Source: Himantopus leucocephalus
Lineage: Eukaryota; Chordata; Aves; Charadriiformes; Recurvirostridae
Length of the DNA: 64,000 nt
NCBI GenBank assembly: GCA_003993805.1
Contig: RSEF01000031.1
Span: 19,055,398 to 19,119,397 of the forward strand
Direction: 5' to 3'
Each line of letters opens with the position of its first letter. The stretch's first letter is position 1. Below are positions 1 through 13,595 of the stretch, piece by piece. The notes under the pieces are model-generated. The model was not told where the DNA came from, did not search any database, and saw nothing but the letters and a program-made list of their open reading frames with translations. Position numbers and translations under genes: made by a program.

Positions 1-2341
1 ACATCATGAGTGTGACTGCACCTCCTCTACAGATCCCACCCCTATAGGTAAGGGCTGCTGATAATTAATCTGGGGATTAATTTCTTCTCTTCTTGTTATA
101 GCTCGGAAGTAGTAAGGAAGGCTGCATCACTCCTTTTCTAGGCCCATTTTCCTCACTCATCAAAATGTGGCAGTCCAGTCTTACATGAAACCACCAAAGT
201 CTTTTATTTGGGAAAACGCGACAAACAAGCAAATCATGGCTGGCTACTATCTGTGTCCAGCAAGAAGAGGAGTCTGGCTGAACTCTCCCCATACTTCAGT
301 TCTAATTCCCAGGAGCATAGGTGGCAGAATTATCCTTTAGTTCTTGAGTTTCTCCCCATTGGTCTTTATGATCACACAGCAAGAAACAGAACATACATAC
401 CTATTTTGTAGCCTGCTATCTCTCAGCTGGTAACTGAACTGAACATCAATAATTAATAGTAATAGTGCAGATGTGACAGTGTGAACATCAACGCACTTTG
501 TTGGACTGGAAATTTCATGATAGAGTTGCACGGCATGGCTGATGAGGCAATATAGATACTCAGCCATTCAGAGAACTGTTGTTAAATAAAGGCGGTGTCT
601 TCTGTTCTGTACCAGATCCTGCTCTTCAGATATGGTCACTAAGAGTTACACTGAGGTAGATGAAAGCAAACCAGATGATCAGATTAACGTCTAAATGCTG
701 CTGTGCTGAACTGCTATCCATTATTTAGACTATGCTAAGATACTCTTAATGAGATTTTCAGTTTTCTCTGCTTTTTCCTGGACTATATGCTAACGCTTTT
801 ATTTTTCAAAAGGTTAAAGTGGAAAATGCCTCTGAGAGGCAAGTGGTGAACTGCTGGAGTATATTAGGAAGATAAACAAACTTAAGCGTGGTAATATAAC
901 CCTATGCTAAAGGAGGTATATGAAAGACTGATTCCAATATTTTGTCTAGTCTGTCTCTTTATTTTATAGAGAGACGTAGCCAGTAGCAAAATAAACAAAA
1001 CCTGGCATGTTATCATCAACTCACAATATTTATTTTTGTTAGTAATAAATGTCATAAAATCTTGTGGCAATGATAGTTTTTATTGGCTGAACAGTAACTA
1101 ATATACTCTTTATCTCCCTGTAACTGTGCATGTTGACAAAGTTACACAATCACTCAGCGTTCCTAAATGAAAGCTCTGCTGCCAGCCAACAACATTTGAG
1201 TCTTATCGGTGACTCAGTAATGTCCCTAAACAGTTCCCACTCTCAGCTCAAGTTGCAGATGTACTTTTCTCCCTACTCTAATACTCTAAATCTGTTCTTC
1301 TTAACTTCAGAGGAATATCATGACCCCTGCACCAAACTGAAATCTTGAGATTCGCTGAAGGAGCTGTTCCTTTGGGGGATTTAAGATTTGCAGTTGACTT
1401 CTGTGGATTGGGATGTATGTCAGTGGTGCTGAAGGCTGCAGTTTCATTCATGCAGCCTGGAGGTTATTCTTTCAAAAAGCCAACAAAACCAAGACCACAC
1501 GAGTCAGCAGCAAAGCAGTCTACACCTTTGTGGGCAGTCTGAAGAAGTTTAACTGAGCTCCCTTTCCCTCATTAGCTTCCTCACCTCTGCTCCCTCAGGC
1601 TGCTTCCTTTCTCCTGGTAGCTCCTCTGCTTTTGATTCCTTCTTTCCTCTGCATCTGATTTCAACACAGCTAATTTGGAGTGTCAAGCATTGGCAGTTTT
1701 AAAAGCATGATAGCAATGTGAGATACAGGCTGTACGTTGGTGAGTACAACAAGTTTTACTGGAATTCAGCCCTCTGATCAAGCAGGAAAAGTGCCATCAA
1801 TGTCCTTATATTGAAACCCAAACTGCAAAGTGACATGTCAATGTGACCCAATAATAGCAGTTATTTTCAAAGCATAACTTAATGCTATTTAGGTGTGGCC
1901 TGCAAATGAAGCAACCTTTAGAGCGTCTTTCATCAGAATACTGCAAGGCCCTGACCATTAAACTAAGACATTTGTAGTGAATGCTTAATAACAAACGTTT
2001 TCAATCTTAAAAAAAAAAAAGTCTAGTTTTGTCAGTCCTATTTGTTGTTTGAGCCACTGCCAAATCCACAGAAAGAACATCAGGGCATGAACAATATAAT
2101 TTTTTGAAATTTCAGTTTCAAAGAAGTCATGAACAGTGACTTAAAACAGATCTTAAAACTATTATGGTGGCAGATTCCAGCTGGCCACCAGAGCAGATTG
2201 CATGGTGCTTGAAGAACTGTGTATTTCAGCTTCTTAGGAAGCTCAGGACACAGACTATTTCTGGTACAAATCCAGCAGACCTGAAAAAGCATTACAACGT
2301 AGCTCTGTCTGATTGTTACAAAAAATCTGAAGCTACAGCCT
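1..2341. other. Unique AT-rich sequence, no gene seen
   Basis: No repeat family, RNA gene or splice-framed exon could be recognised here. Open frames on either strand are at most about 76 codons and show no family motif. A short A run lies near 2009-2020. The next feature, a CR1 LINE, begins at about 2342. Confidence 0.6.
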
Positions 2342-2913
2342 CAAGAAGGGACGGTGATTCTACCCCTCTACTCCACTCTTGTACGACCCCACCTGGAGTA
2401 GTGCGTCCAGCTCTGGAGCCCCCAACATAAGAAGGACAAGGACCTGTTGGAGCGGGTCCACAGGAGGGCCACAAAGATGATCAGAGGGCTGGAACACCTC
2501 TCCTATGAGGACAGGCTGAGAGAGTTGGGGTTGTTCAGCCTGGAGAAGAGAAGGCTCCGGGGAGACCTTATTGTGGTCTTTCAGTACCTAAACGGGGCCT
2601 ACAGGAAAGATGGGGACAAACTTTTTAGCAGGCTCTGTTTCAATAGGACAAGGGGTAATGGCTCTAAACTAAAAGAGGGAAGATTTAGATTAGATATAAA
2701 GAAAAGATTTTTTGCAATGAGGGTGGTGAAACGCTGGAACAGGTTGCCCAGAGAGGTGGTAGGTGCCCCATTGCTGGGAACTCTCAAGGTCAGGTTGGAC
2801 AGGTCTTTGAGCAACCTGATCTAGTTGAAGATGTCCCTGTTCATTTCAGGGGTGTTGGACTAGAGGACCTTTAAAGGTCCCTTTCAATCAAAACTATTCC
2901 ATGATTCTGTGAA
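2342..2913 (+). mobile_element. CR1 LINE, 5'-truncated, 3' end of ORF2 plus 3' UTR
   Basis: This is a truncated copy of the avian non-LTR retrotransposon CR1, starting in the region after the reverse-transcriptase core. An open frame at 2447-2824 (125 codons) carries the typical C-terminal CR1 ORF2 signature: RRATKMIRGLEHL, then [22 protein letters not shown], then RTRGN, then WNRLPREVV. The frame runs to the natural stop, so this C-terminal part is still uninterrupted. The untranslated tail ends in a decayed version of the ATTCTATG repeat (CCATGATTCTGTG near 2898-2911). The catalytic half is missing, so it cannot be an active element. Truncation at the 5' end with a kept 3' end is the usual outcome of target-primed reverse transcription. 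Confidence 0.92.
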
Positions 2914-5900
2914 AATATATTGTTAATCCAAATTACAGGTTCTACTTCTACCCAGGGCTCCCTCATGTTTTCCACAATACAAGAGGCATTAGGACCCTTC
3001 TCTTTCTGGAGAGTAAGTAGGACAGAAAAGCCTGTCTTCTACTTGGGCCAAGGTTTTGTGTGTTTATTAAATAGGCTTTAGTGGAAAACATGCTTCAACA
3101 GCACCTGATTTCTCCAGACATTGTGTAATACACTTGCAGAACTGGCAGTGAAAACAGTGAGCCTTGGAAGTCACAAGCAGCTTATAGAACTCAACAGAGG
3201 GACCAGAGGAAGGACTGTCTTTCTGCTTTAATCCTCCTCTGTGCTGGCTACCAAACAACTGAGGACCATCTCGGCAGCTGAATGTTGCCTTTGCTGTAGA
3301 ACGCAATGCTGCCTTGAAAGATGCAAGCTATCTGAGATGCCCCAGCGAGATTCTGGGATAATAGTGTTTCCAATACTGAAGATTATTTGCTCCACCCAAA
3401 CTTGGATATCCCTGTGCAGTGCTTAGCTCATGCAGTATAGACTTTAAATACAAATTATTCCTGCAAAGTCACTGCAGTTCTCCCTGTGACAACACCCAGC
3501 ATAGGTAGTCAGCAATTTAGGAATGTTCATTGTAAGGGGTCAGGCAGTGACAGCTTGGTGATCACGTGAGAAGTATTTCATCTATACATTAGTGCTTCAG
3601 CAGAAGATTGTGAACTATGGTTTCAGTGCAGCTGGGGAGAGGGAATTAAAAGGCACTGGATTTGTGCAGGGCTCCTGGAAACACCGAGCAAAGTGTGGAG
3701 AAGCAGATGCTGTTACATATCAGGTCAGTTCTAACTCTACCAGGGACAATAGGCACCTCACTCCATCCTTTCCTCTTTCTTGCTACCTCTGGGATTATAA
3801 TAAAGGCAACTAAAGTTTCATTCACACATGAGATCACGAGCAGAGTTGTAGCTGTCCAGTGTTCACAGCAGGGAAGGCTTTCATAAGCTCTCCGCTCCCC
3901 TCTACTTGTAGCAAACACGCTCTGTCATGAGTTCATGTCATAAGAGGAACATATACTAAGGGGAAGAATATATCAACATATTTTATCTTGAAGTATCTCC
4001 TGTCACTTGCACTATAAATGTTTATTTACAGTGCTTTGTTTACAGGAAATGAAAAGAAAGTGTTATATCAATTAAAAAACAATTGATAGGGAATGGCTCC
4101 CTTGGAAAACCATAACACTGACAAAACTGATTTCAGGCCCAGTTTGACAGAGACAAATCTGCATGATGTCCCAGTTTTTCCATATCTGCATTTTAAACTG
4201 TGCCTTTCAGACGTACACTAAACAACAAAACTTGCATCTGTCATGTGAGGTGGTTGTTTTTCCTTTTGTTCCTTGAAGACAAAACTCTGTAGGAAATCCA
4301 CGTTAATTAAACACATGAAATTCAGACTTAGCTATATGTATGCATTAGCAGAGGAAAAGTGTACTAAAGGAAGCAAAAATAAAGAAAAATACCAAAATAA
4401 ATTCTGTTTCAAAACAAATATGAAGAAAGAACAGGACTCTAGCAGTTTCTGCTGTTAGTCAGTGAGAAGAGCCTGCATATTACAGCTCCCTTGGTACAAA
4501 GAAGGAGACAACAGAACTGAATGTTACAGCCTTTGGGAGAAAAGGAGAGAACAAAATGTGAACTAGCCAGAAAGGATGGGAATGCAAACCTTCCTTTGAT
4601 GTAATATTTAATATCAGTCCTTTCAGTTTTGGTTACTGGGGGAGAATCAGCAAACACATAATTAAGACCCAGTGACAAGTCACCCACAAGAAACCTGCAT
4701 CTGCAATTAAAAAAAAAAGAAAAAAGAAATAGATTAAAATGGCACGTGTGTAAGCTGTGGAAAAGTTGAGAGAAATAATGAATATCACTTTTGTATTATG
4801 TTTTTAAATGCGCAAATTGAGATTAGCCATTTTAGCCTTTCTCCTTATTTAGTACTGCCTTTATAATCTATGTTTTTTCTGAGCTTTTAAACCACAAATG
4901 CTCAACACTTTACGTAGCAGTTAAAGTCATATTTCTAAGCAGATTTAAAGACATTTCCTTCATAGGTCAAGGAAAATCAATATTGGTAGTTCATCTTAAA
5001 TGCAAACACATTCATTTTTTATAATCTTCACAGAGTTTTGTTGTCTGTGTGTGTATTTACGTGAGTAGATGACAGAAAATACAAAAGTAACCAAGAATGA
5101 TCAGAAATGTTGCCTCTAGCTGAAAATTCATACAATATCTGTTAAGAGAGATTTATATGCTGAAAGTTATGGGTGTTTAAAATGACTTTTCAGTCTCCAT
5201 GGAGACTCTTCACTGGGTTAGTTATTGCAGTCAAAGCTTAGATGTATAAACAAAAGCATGGGTATGATCGCTAGAGGGGAAATCTGAGTTTTTCTGAGGT
5301 TGTTAAAGGGCTTTTCATACTGGCTACCACAGTAAAACAGTCTTCAGGATCCAGCATCTTACTAAGAAAAAAAACCCTAATCTTTTCCTCACATTTGAGT
5401 TAAGGGTTTAAAATGTAAATAGTTATTTAGGTGTCTTCATTTTTGCCCTCCCGAAGGAGAGAACTTTCAGGGCTCATAGTTTCAAGAAATTTGGGAGGTG
5501 TTACAAACTCTTTTATAAGACTATCTAAACTGCAAGCCTTGAGCTAAAGCTTAATTTGTTTCAATTCCAGTTCTATACTTAAATATTTCTCTCTTTCCCA
5601 ATAAAGTCACACAAGGGAAATCCAGTCAGAGCTTACAAGACCTGTCTTGCCAGCTTAATGTGAAATGTCCCAGGAGGCAGAAGGGAAGTGTGCAAGGGGG
5701 TGACAAAACCACGGCTCTATTAAAGAGACCAGAAGTGCTGTCCACATAGCAAACAGGGAGGGAGTGCAGACAGAGAGAGTGAATGATCTGAGGTCTTGTC
5801 TCCTTTTTAGAGAGGATGGCAAAATGTCGAATGGATGGACAGGAGATTTTTAAAGAAGGCATCTGAAAAAAGAAATAGGTCCACCAGGTCAGCCAAGGAG

Positions 5901-8900
5901 AAGCAAAGGTGTTTGTCAAGAGTGGTAGTTATGTTGGAAAGCAGATAGATTTCTAGTAGAGAAGGACTGGAGGGTGATCAGACATCCTTCAGAGCTCTCC
6001 TCAAGTCAACTTCTGGAGTAGGTGAAGGGCAGCAGCTCTTGCTGAGGGGTGCAGTCATCGCAGCAGGAGTACAGGTCACAGGGTGGCAGGAGGTGTCGCA
6101 GGGACCTGCGTGAACCAGAAAATGCCACTAATAAGAGGAAGCTGAGTGAGGACTGGGGAATGAGGCAGCATGGATCATCCCTCACAGCCTGAGCATCTGT
6201 CTTCAGACTGTGACTGGGATGGAGCAGGAGGGCTCGCAGACCAAAATCACTGGGGAACTGCTGCTGGAAGCTTGTCTTTATTTGGTATTTCTGTTATTGA
6301 TCTTTATTTAATTCATACATCCCCTCATGCTGATTTCTCTCCCTAGTCTCCACTGCAGCTCTTTAAAAATCATTTCTCACTGCTCTGTGGCTATGTTCCA
6401 TATACTCTAGCCTATCGACATCTTCATTTTTGTTGGTGTTCTTAGTTTTTCTCTTGAGTCCAGAACACCAGCATCTTCTTGAGACTCCTTTTCTAAAAAT
6501 AGGGTTTACACTTCTTCACTTAACTGGCGAAAGGCTTCATGGGAAGGGATAAAGGAGGAAGGGAAAAGATTTTGCTAGGAAGAAGGAGAATGCTGCAGAC
6601 TGAGAGCACTTCATAAAGTAGAAGTAAGTTTGTAAAATATATTTAAACAAGTCTTGGAATGGTTCTGTTTTCACTTAGGGTCTGCCAGAGCCCCCATATG
6701 GACACATACATATTGCTGGGAAGTCTCTGAAGCAACTCTCTTGAGTTTCAGTCTGATTTTATGTAACAAACTGCTGAAGTTGACTTTCCCGACAGCAAAG
6801 ATTATCTTGAAAACAGTGCAGCAAAAGACCAAACAAGGATGTTTCAGTATTGATCTAGTATATTCATAGCACAAAGCTGAAACTGATAATGACAGTCCTT
6901 TCTCCACAAAATCATTTCCTGAGCTCTAAAGGGTTAGAATGCACTTTCAAAGCACACTCAGCTTAAAACAGCAGAGAACTGTGCTATCAAAGAAGTAGTG
7001 CTGAGGTGGCTTAGAAAAGCACAGTTATCCCCACTTATATGGGCAGCACCCTGCTGTAAGAGCACAGTCAGCTCTTCTCCCAGAGCGTGGCTGGTAACCC
7101 ACACTGCTTTCTTGAGGAACAATTTCAAGAACTAGAGTTACAGAACTCCCATGAGTTACAGAAAGGTGATGAAAATAAAGGCTTATGTTAAATTACTGGG
7201 TAGGTTAAGGCCGTTCATATTTCCATGAAGTGTGCAAAGTGAGGACAGCTGGACACTGTCTCACACGCTCCTCTGTCCTTTTATCACATACAGAGGAAGT
7301 GCTTAAGTTTGCTTTTATGGCTTCCAGACTAAAGCTGCCTCATAGGCATCCAGCCTATTCCCCAGCCATGGACAGACCTCGCTAGCCTCTGTCTGTGCCT
7401 AGCCAGTCGGACAGAACTGGGGGGACCATTTTGAAGTGTAAAGTTGCACTGTATGTGTGTGTTGGATTAAAATGTTATTGTAGAATGCCACAGATTGCGT
7501 GGGTCCCTGTCACAGCTTTATTACATGCAGGTCATTTTTGCCTTTGTAAAGGCAAAGGTCTTCTGATGTGCAGGAGTCTCACCAAAATACCGTATATTGA
7601 AACCAGTTTCTAGATTTCATTTTCTTTAATAAAGATGTTGGAGGAAATGAATAAAAATTAAACTGTACAAGCTGCAAAACCTGTCAAGGCAAATTGTAAT
7701 GTAGGTTCATTCTTACTTAATAGAATACTTGAATCACTACCTGTCTTGTTCCATGATGTATGCACACATCCAATTTGTTTCCGTATTTCCTATCGTTATT
7801 CACCCTGTTAATAGTGCTTTCTTGTAGTGGAGTCAACGCCAATCTCTCCTAGACTTGGACTGACTTGGACTAAAGATCCTGATTTTGAGTTTGAAAAAAA
7901 AGGGTATTCTAGTAGTAAAAGTCACAAGGAGGTGAATGGCATCATTAAGTAACTATTTTGATATTTGAATATATTTAAGTTGTTTTTATTAGGGATGACC
8001 GTTATGACTAATGATTAAAAACTCCAGGAGCAGCACTCCTTTCTTATGTGGTAAGATTTGAACAAAAAAACAAACTCAATACATTCTGCATGAGAATCCT
8101 AAGGAGGGAAATGCTCATAAACAGAAGTGTTTGGATTCACTTTTAAGCATTACTAAGTCAATATGTCAATATAGATTTAATTACCTTCATTTTTACTGTA
8201 TTGCTTTTTGGAGATTTTTGTTTATCCTGAAGGCACTGTTGTACTTTGCTAGGTATACTTAATTGGAAACTATTGATTCGTTACATTGGTTGCTCTCCTT
8301 TTTGATTTTTTCCTTTTTTACAGCCACAGACAATTTCATACACATAAGAACCTGCTGCAGAGAGAGCTGAAGTCCTCCACACTATTAAAAATGTTTTAAA
8401 TGTCTTTTGCTTTCTGATTTTCAGCTATAGCTAAGGTCATCAAGGATGAAATCAGCAAATCCTTCATAATTAAGTGCTGAGAAACATGAATGCTTGGAGT
8501 ATTGCTTATTTAATATTCAGCAGTTAATTAGCATTTTTAGCATTTCTTTTGATTACCATTTCCTCCTGATTTTTTTTTAAACTGAATTTTGCATTTGTAA
8601 AAAAACCCAAGGAAACTAAGGGAGTGGAAAGAAAGAATTTCTGTAAAAAATATGTACATACCTTACCATGGAGTACATGGTTTCCTTCTAAGCCTTAGCA
8701 ATGAAGTCTGCTGGGAATGTCTCTCAGTTTTGCTTAGGATTTAGACAGGGGGCAAAGAAGCAAAAGGCATGAAGAAAATGAGATGGAATCTTTTCTGTTA
8801 AATCAGATGACTAATTATTTTGTGTTTTTCTGCTTGTTCTCTGCACACATAAAGGTGTAAACTAGGATATTTGTGGGGTGTTGATTATTTCTTTGGGCTT

Positions 8901-11900
8901 TGGCTTTTGGGGAGATGACTATACAATAAAGAAGAAAAAAGCATGAGTGCAAAATAAGAGGCCCAAATTAAACAGCTGTAAGAAAGGGGGAGTTAAGAGT
9001 GTGAACAATGAGAACCATGCTTAAGAAGGATAGGATAAAATGGTAAGAATTATTTCACTTTTTTGAAGAAAGAGAATTGAGAAATAAGGTAGTTCTGATG
9101 GGCTTTCACGACGTCAGCAGCATTGGCTGTACTCATTTCAGCCATTTTCCATTTTGGGAAACTCCCCATGTCTTCATTGACAACTGGCAAGTGGTGCATA
9201 TCTTGTGCTAGCTCACCACGATGCAAAAAAGCAGTGTTGCTCAGCCTCCAGGCCAGGGGAAATTTAAAGCCAGAGCAAATTGTTGTTATTTAGAAGCCAC
9301 AAGAATCTGTCTGCTCAGCCAGGGAACACGCCAGGGGTGGCCAAGCTTCCTGGAGCACAGGCATCCTTGACGTCGTCAGTAGAGCTTTAGACCTCCATGG
9401 GATGGTGTTTAAGAATATAAGCCTGTCAAGTTTTAAACAAATTCCAGACAAATTCTAAGACAAAATGTCATGTTTGCAGCAAAAATATGTCAAAATATAT
9501 GCCTCCTGACATGTACAAAACTGGAGATGAAAAATGAAAATAAAATGCACTGGAGCTGAGCTTGTTTCTTCCTCCAGACATTTAGTGCTTTGCTTGGTAT
9601 ATTAATTCATTGCAGCAGCTAATTCATAATATCCATTTATTTAAACACATTACCGTGTAATCCTGTATCTGTGACTTAGTGAGCAGGTAGCAAATATAGT
9701 ATAAACTAGAAACATAACAAACACCAGAGTGTCTGCTGAGCAAAGCACATCCAATGTTTGGTGTCTAACACACATTGAAGAAGACAGAGGCACTGGGTTT
9801 TAAAGTATCTAAAAAAAATTCAGCCAGCATGTTGCTTCTTATGGTGATTAAAAGGACATTGACACTGTGTTTCTTGAGCAAATTAAGGCTTAAGGTAGGT
9901 TGTTTATAAATCAGTATTAATATCATGTAATTGTTTTGTCTATACCTCACACAAATTATACATCCAGAGTGCTTTATTGTCATTTTCAAATATGTATGAC
10001 TGTTAAAGGAGTACTTGGAAGATCTACCAATAGAATACCATTTTTCAATATTCAAATTTGAATAAATAGTTGGGTTTCAGCTCTTCAGCTTAAGCAACCG
10101 TGCTGTTGATGAGCAGCCTGTCCAATATCAGTTTCCCTGCATACATTTTAACCTGATTTTTGATGTTGCTAATCTGTACTGAGCTATGACCAAAAAACCA
10201 AAAAAAAAAATCTAGGGCAGAATGGAGTCACAAACGTGAAACTATTAACTTACAAAATATTTCTGCTTTAGGTAAAATGTGATCTGTGATGGTACACCAT
10301 TGACAGATGTCCTAGGAAGGGAGGTGTTAATCCTCAACTAGACAGGGTTAATTAGAATAATGGAAGGATACGAGATGAGGTCTGTAAAATTTATTACTTA
10401 CACTTGTATGTCAATACATAACAGGAAAAGCAGACAACTGGACTTTCAGGGCATTACAAACTGCAAAGAAATTATAGCCTAATTGTTTACACTTTGTCCA
10501 TATGAATGATTTTTATGATGGATTTTTAAACTCTGTTGTAAGTATGTCAATAGTTATCTGATCTGAACACAGTATACACTGAAGAAGGACCTAGAAATAA
10601 ATGCTCTGATAATAATTTTCAGCTATGCTCTGCCAAATATGTGCCCAGCATTTTAAAGACAAATAGGTCCGTGTATACAGGTAGGGAGCATATCCCGTCT
10701 GACCTGCAGCTGTCTACATCATTGGGCTGGGCAAGTCCTGTTTCTGTGGCCAAAGTGATACAAAATATTTAAGTCAGTCTGAGAATCTTCTCATATCTCC
10801 AAAAGAATATTATTACCAAAGTAAGAACCGGGGCAAAAATATCAGAGTGAAGAAAATATTTTGTTCTCTCTTAAAATTGGTAAGACTTTGTAGTGAAAGG
10901 GATGGTGTGGCTTGCAAAGGACTCCATTTTGGTTTGTTTCCACAGTTTGAGGTTCTGAGGTACCTTTACACCTTTTTTGGTGTTTTAAATGTTTTCAGAC
11001 CTTTACCAAGGACCATGAGGGCCAATAATGTCCCCAGAAAATGCTGATCTTTATGAGAAATTTTAAGAGAAATAAAATCTTGGCATTTGGAATGCTGCAA
11101 ACATATAACCTTTAATATATTTCCTTGCAACAAATATACCCTACCACAAACAAATCCATCTGTTCTCCCTGGAAATTACTAAAAAGTGGATGGCTTCAGA
11201 AAATATGATGTATACAATGACCTTAAGAATGGCTCTAGAAATCACATTATCACTTAGGTATAATGATGTGAGCTAGCTGTACATTAGGACTGCAGCCCAA
11301 TCCTATTTTCACAGTATTGCTTTAATTATTTTCTAATTTTTTTCTTCCTTCATCAGGTTCAGTTGAATTTCGGTTGGTGAGTTTTTGGCTTTCTTTCTGC
11401 TCATTCCCCAGCTTGGGCTTTCCATGATGCCAAGGAACAGAGAGTAAATTCACCCAAAATAGTTCAGACAAGATGATAATTGGTATATGCACCAGGCAAC
11501 ACTGACTGCTTCTGGGATTTGATGTCACGTCTCTGTGTGATGCTGTGTTGCATTGTATCACTTAGACATCCAGACTACTTAGGAGGATCCCTAAATTAGT
11601 AACACATGGTGCTGAACACATGCTCTCCATCTGTATTTGTGTGTGTATATCATCCCTACATTAATGATCCTTTCTGTTTTCACTTTTCTATACCCTGAAG
11701 TGTAACAGGATATGATGAGAAAGGTGGATTGATTTAGTCACAGTTACCCTTCTATTTTAATGCACTGCATTAAAGGTCTTATCAGAACTGAGTGCCAATT
11801 GTAATAGGCTGCGTGCAAAAATGCCATGTAAAATGTCAGTTCTTACAAAAATACAACAAACCTTTGGAGCTGAAGTTGTGAAAGACAAAATAATGCTAAA

Positions 11901-13340
11901 TATCTGGTTGAACTTTATCTCAGGTTTGCAAGTTCTGTAATAGGATGGGGAGTGGCTTGCTTCCATAAACAACTGGTTACCTGTATTCATTAAGCAGTTG
12001 TTGTAAAGAAGATAATACGTTGGCCAAAACATTTTTAAGTGTTCACAAGTACTTCAAATACATTGGAAACAAATTTTTGTCAAGGAGATTATCACATCCT
12101 TCTACACTTCAGCTTTTCTGGTCTCAACTATGTTTCTCACTTTAGAAGCTTAGAAGTCTAGAGGAAAAAAAGTAATGCATATAAGCAGTACACAAATACT
12201 CAGTGTTGATAGGAACACCTTTTTGTATGAACTATGCAAAAAATTCCACCGTAAATCCATACACAGCAGTTGGAAATAGGTCAACACTGAGCATCTTGTT
12301 GTTTGATGAAAGAATTCAAACCTGTTTCCAAGGTAACCAATCCCATCCTTTATAAATCTCTGCTGTGCTTCCACCTGTTTTGTGAAGCTGAATGTTTTTT
12401 TCATTTCCTGAGATCTAGTTTGAACGTTAACACACACATGTACACACACACCACATGCTGCTTTCTTGCCACTGTGACAAAGGAGAAAACAAAAGTAAAT
12501 AGGAGGTGGTTAATATTTAAACTGTTCATGCAGGTGTCTCAGCAGCACATTTTTAGAGGTATTGTAACTGGTGCCAAGCAGCACTTGAACAAATAGCTCC
12601 TACAGGAAAGGCAGATTAATTTTGGATGGATTCCTGGGTACCTGGATGTCAGGTCACTGTAGTCTCCTTTGTTCTCTGCTCTCTACACAGGCCAGGAAGG
12701 ATATTGTATTTTATAGAGGGTAATGAGGATGTGTCAATAGAGGCAAATGATATGCAATAATACCATTTAATGTGTAAATTGCCATCTTTACTATTGCATT
12801 AGGTAGTTGCTCCACACATCTGATAATAGCATGTAAAGGTATAACACTTACTTTAGAGAGTTCTCTTTGCACATTCCACACACTTCTACACACATTAAAA
12901 TGTTTTCTGTAAAAGGTTTGAAAGATTTTTTTTTTCTTGAAATTATTTTTTCTGTTGAGACAGTAAATCTTGGGAAGGGTTGGAACACAAAATATATGGC
13001 AGGAGACCACAGAAGAGTACAGACTGGAGGGAGGCAATGAAAATTAGTCTTGCAAAAATATCTTCTTTTATCTGGAAAAAAGCATGGACATGATACCTGG
13101 TTAAGGACATTCTGAATGGTGCCAGTATTTTAGGGAAAGCATGTCCAATTATAGTTAATTTTGGTTTTGGTTTATTTAAATATTGGCCATACGGGCAATT
13201 TAGAATTTCCTAAATGGATCTCAGAGTAAAATAAAACAATACAATTGCTGCAAGATGGAAACTGCTTCTGCTCTGATGCAGTAGGAGATGTATCAAATAT
13301 ATAGCTTACTTTTAATAGAGGACTTAATAATGATATAGAA
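2914..13340. other. Long unique stretch, no gene seen
   Basis: About 10.4 kb without a recognisable gene or CR1 copy. It contains a GC-richer block at about 5990-6290 that looks like an unclassified repeat or old pseudogene. It also holds two TGACGTC-type sites near 9110 and 9370, and short homopolymers. A CA/TG microsatellite lies at 12430-12453. Minus-strand open frames up to 108 codons (12711-13037) include a lysine run from a poly-T tract and have no family motif, so I treat them as chance. Confidence 0.55.
12430..12453. repeat. Short (CA)n microsatellite
   Basis: Alternating CA dinucleotides interrupted by an ATGTA step. It is a simple repeat with no associated gene. Confidence 0.8.
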
Positions 13341-13595
13341 CATAGAATCATAGAATGGTTTGGGTTGGAAGGGACCTTAAAGATCATCTAGTTCCAACCC
13401 CCCTGCCATGGGCAGGGACACCTCCCACTAGACCAGGTTGCTCAAAGCCCCATCCAGCCTGGCCTCGAACACCTCCAGGGATGGGGCCTCTGCAGCTTTT
13501 CTGGGCAACCTGTTCCAGTGCCTCACCACCCTCATAGTGAAAAATTTCTTCCTAATATCTAATCTGAATCTACCCTCTTCCAGTTTGAAGCCATG
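13341..13595 (-). mobile_element. CR1 LINE 3' end, 5'-truncated (about 255 bp)
   Basis: Read on the minus strand, this is the terminal part of a CR1: the end of ORF2, with the region coding for the LPREV-type motif and the final VWWEVSL-like stretch, followed by the conserved 3' UTR. It closes with two reverse-oriented copies of the ATTCTATG tail at 13341-13356. Sequence quality is good, with few obvious changes, so it looks like one of the younger insertions in the window. No coding capacity remains. I could not identify target-site duplications with confidence. Confidence 0.93.

Noticed and set aside
12711..13037. 108-codon minus-strand open frame
   Set aside because: Contains a lysine run from a poly-T tract, has no domain and no splice framing; chance.
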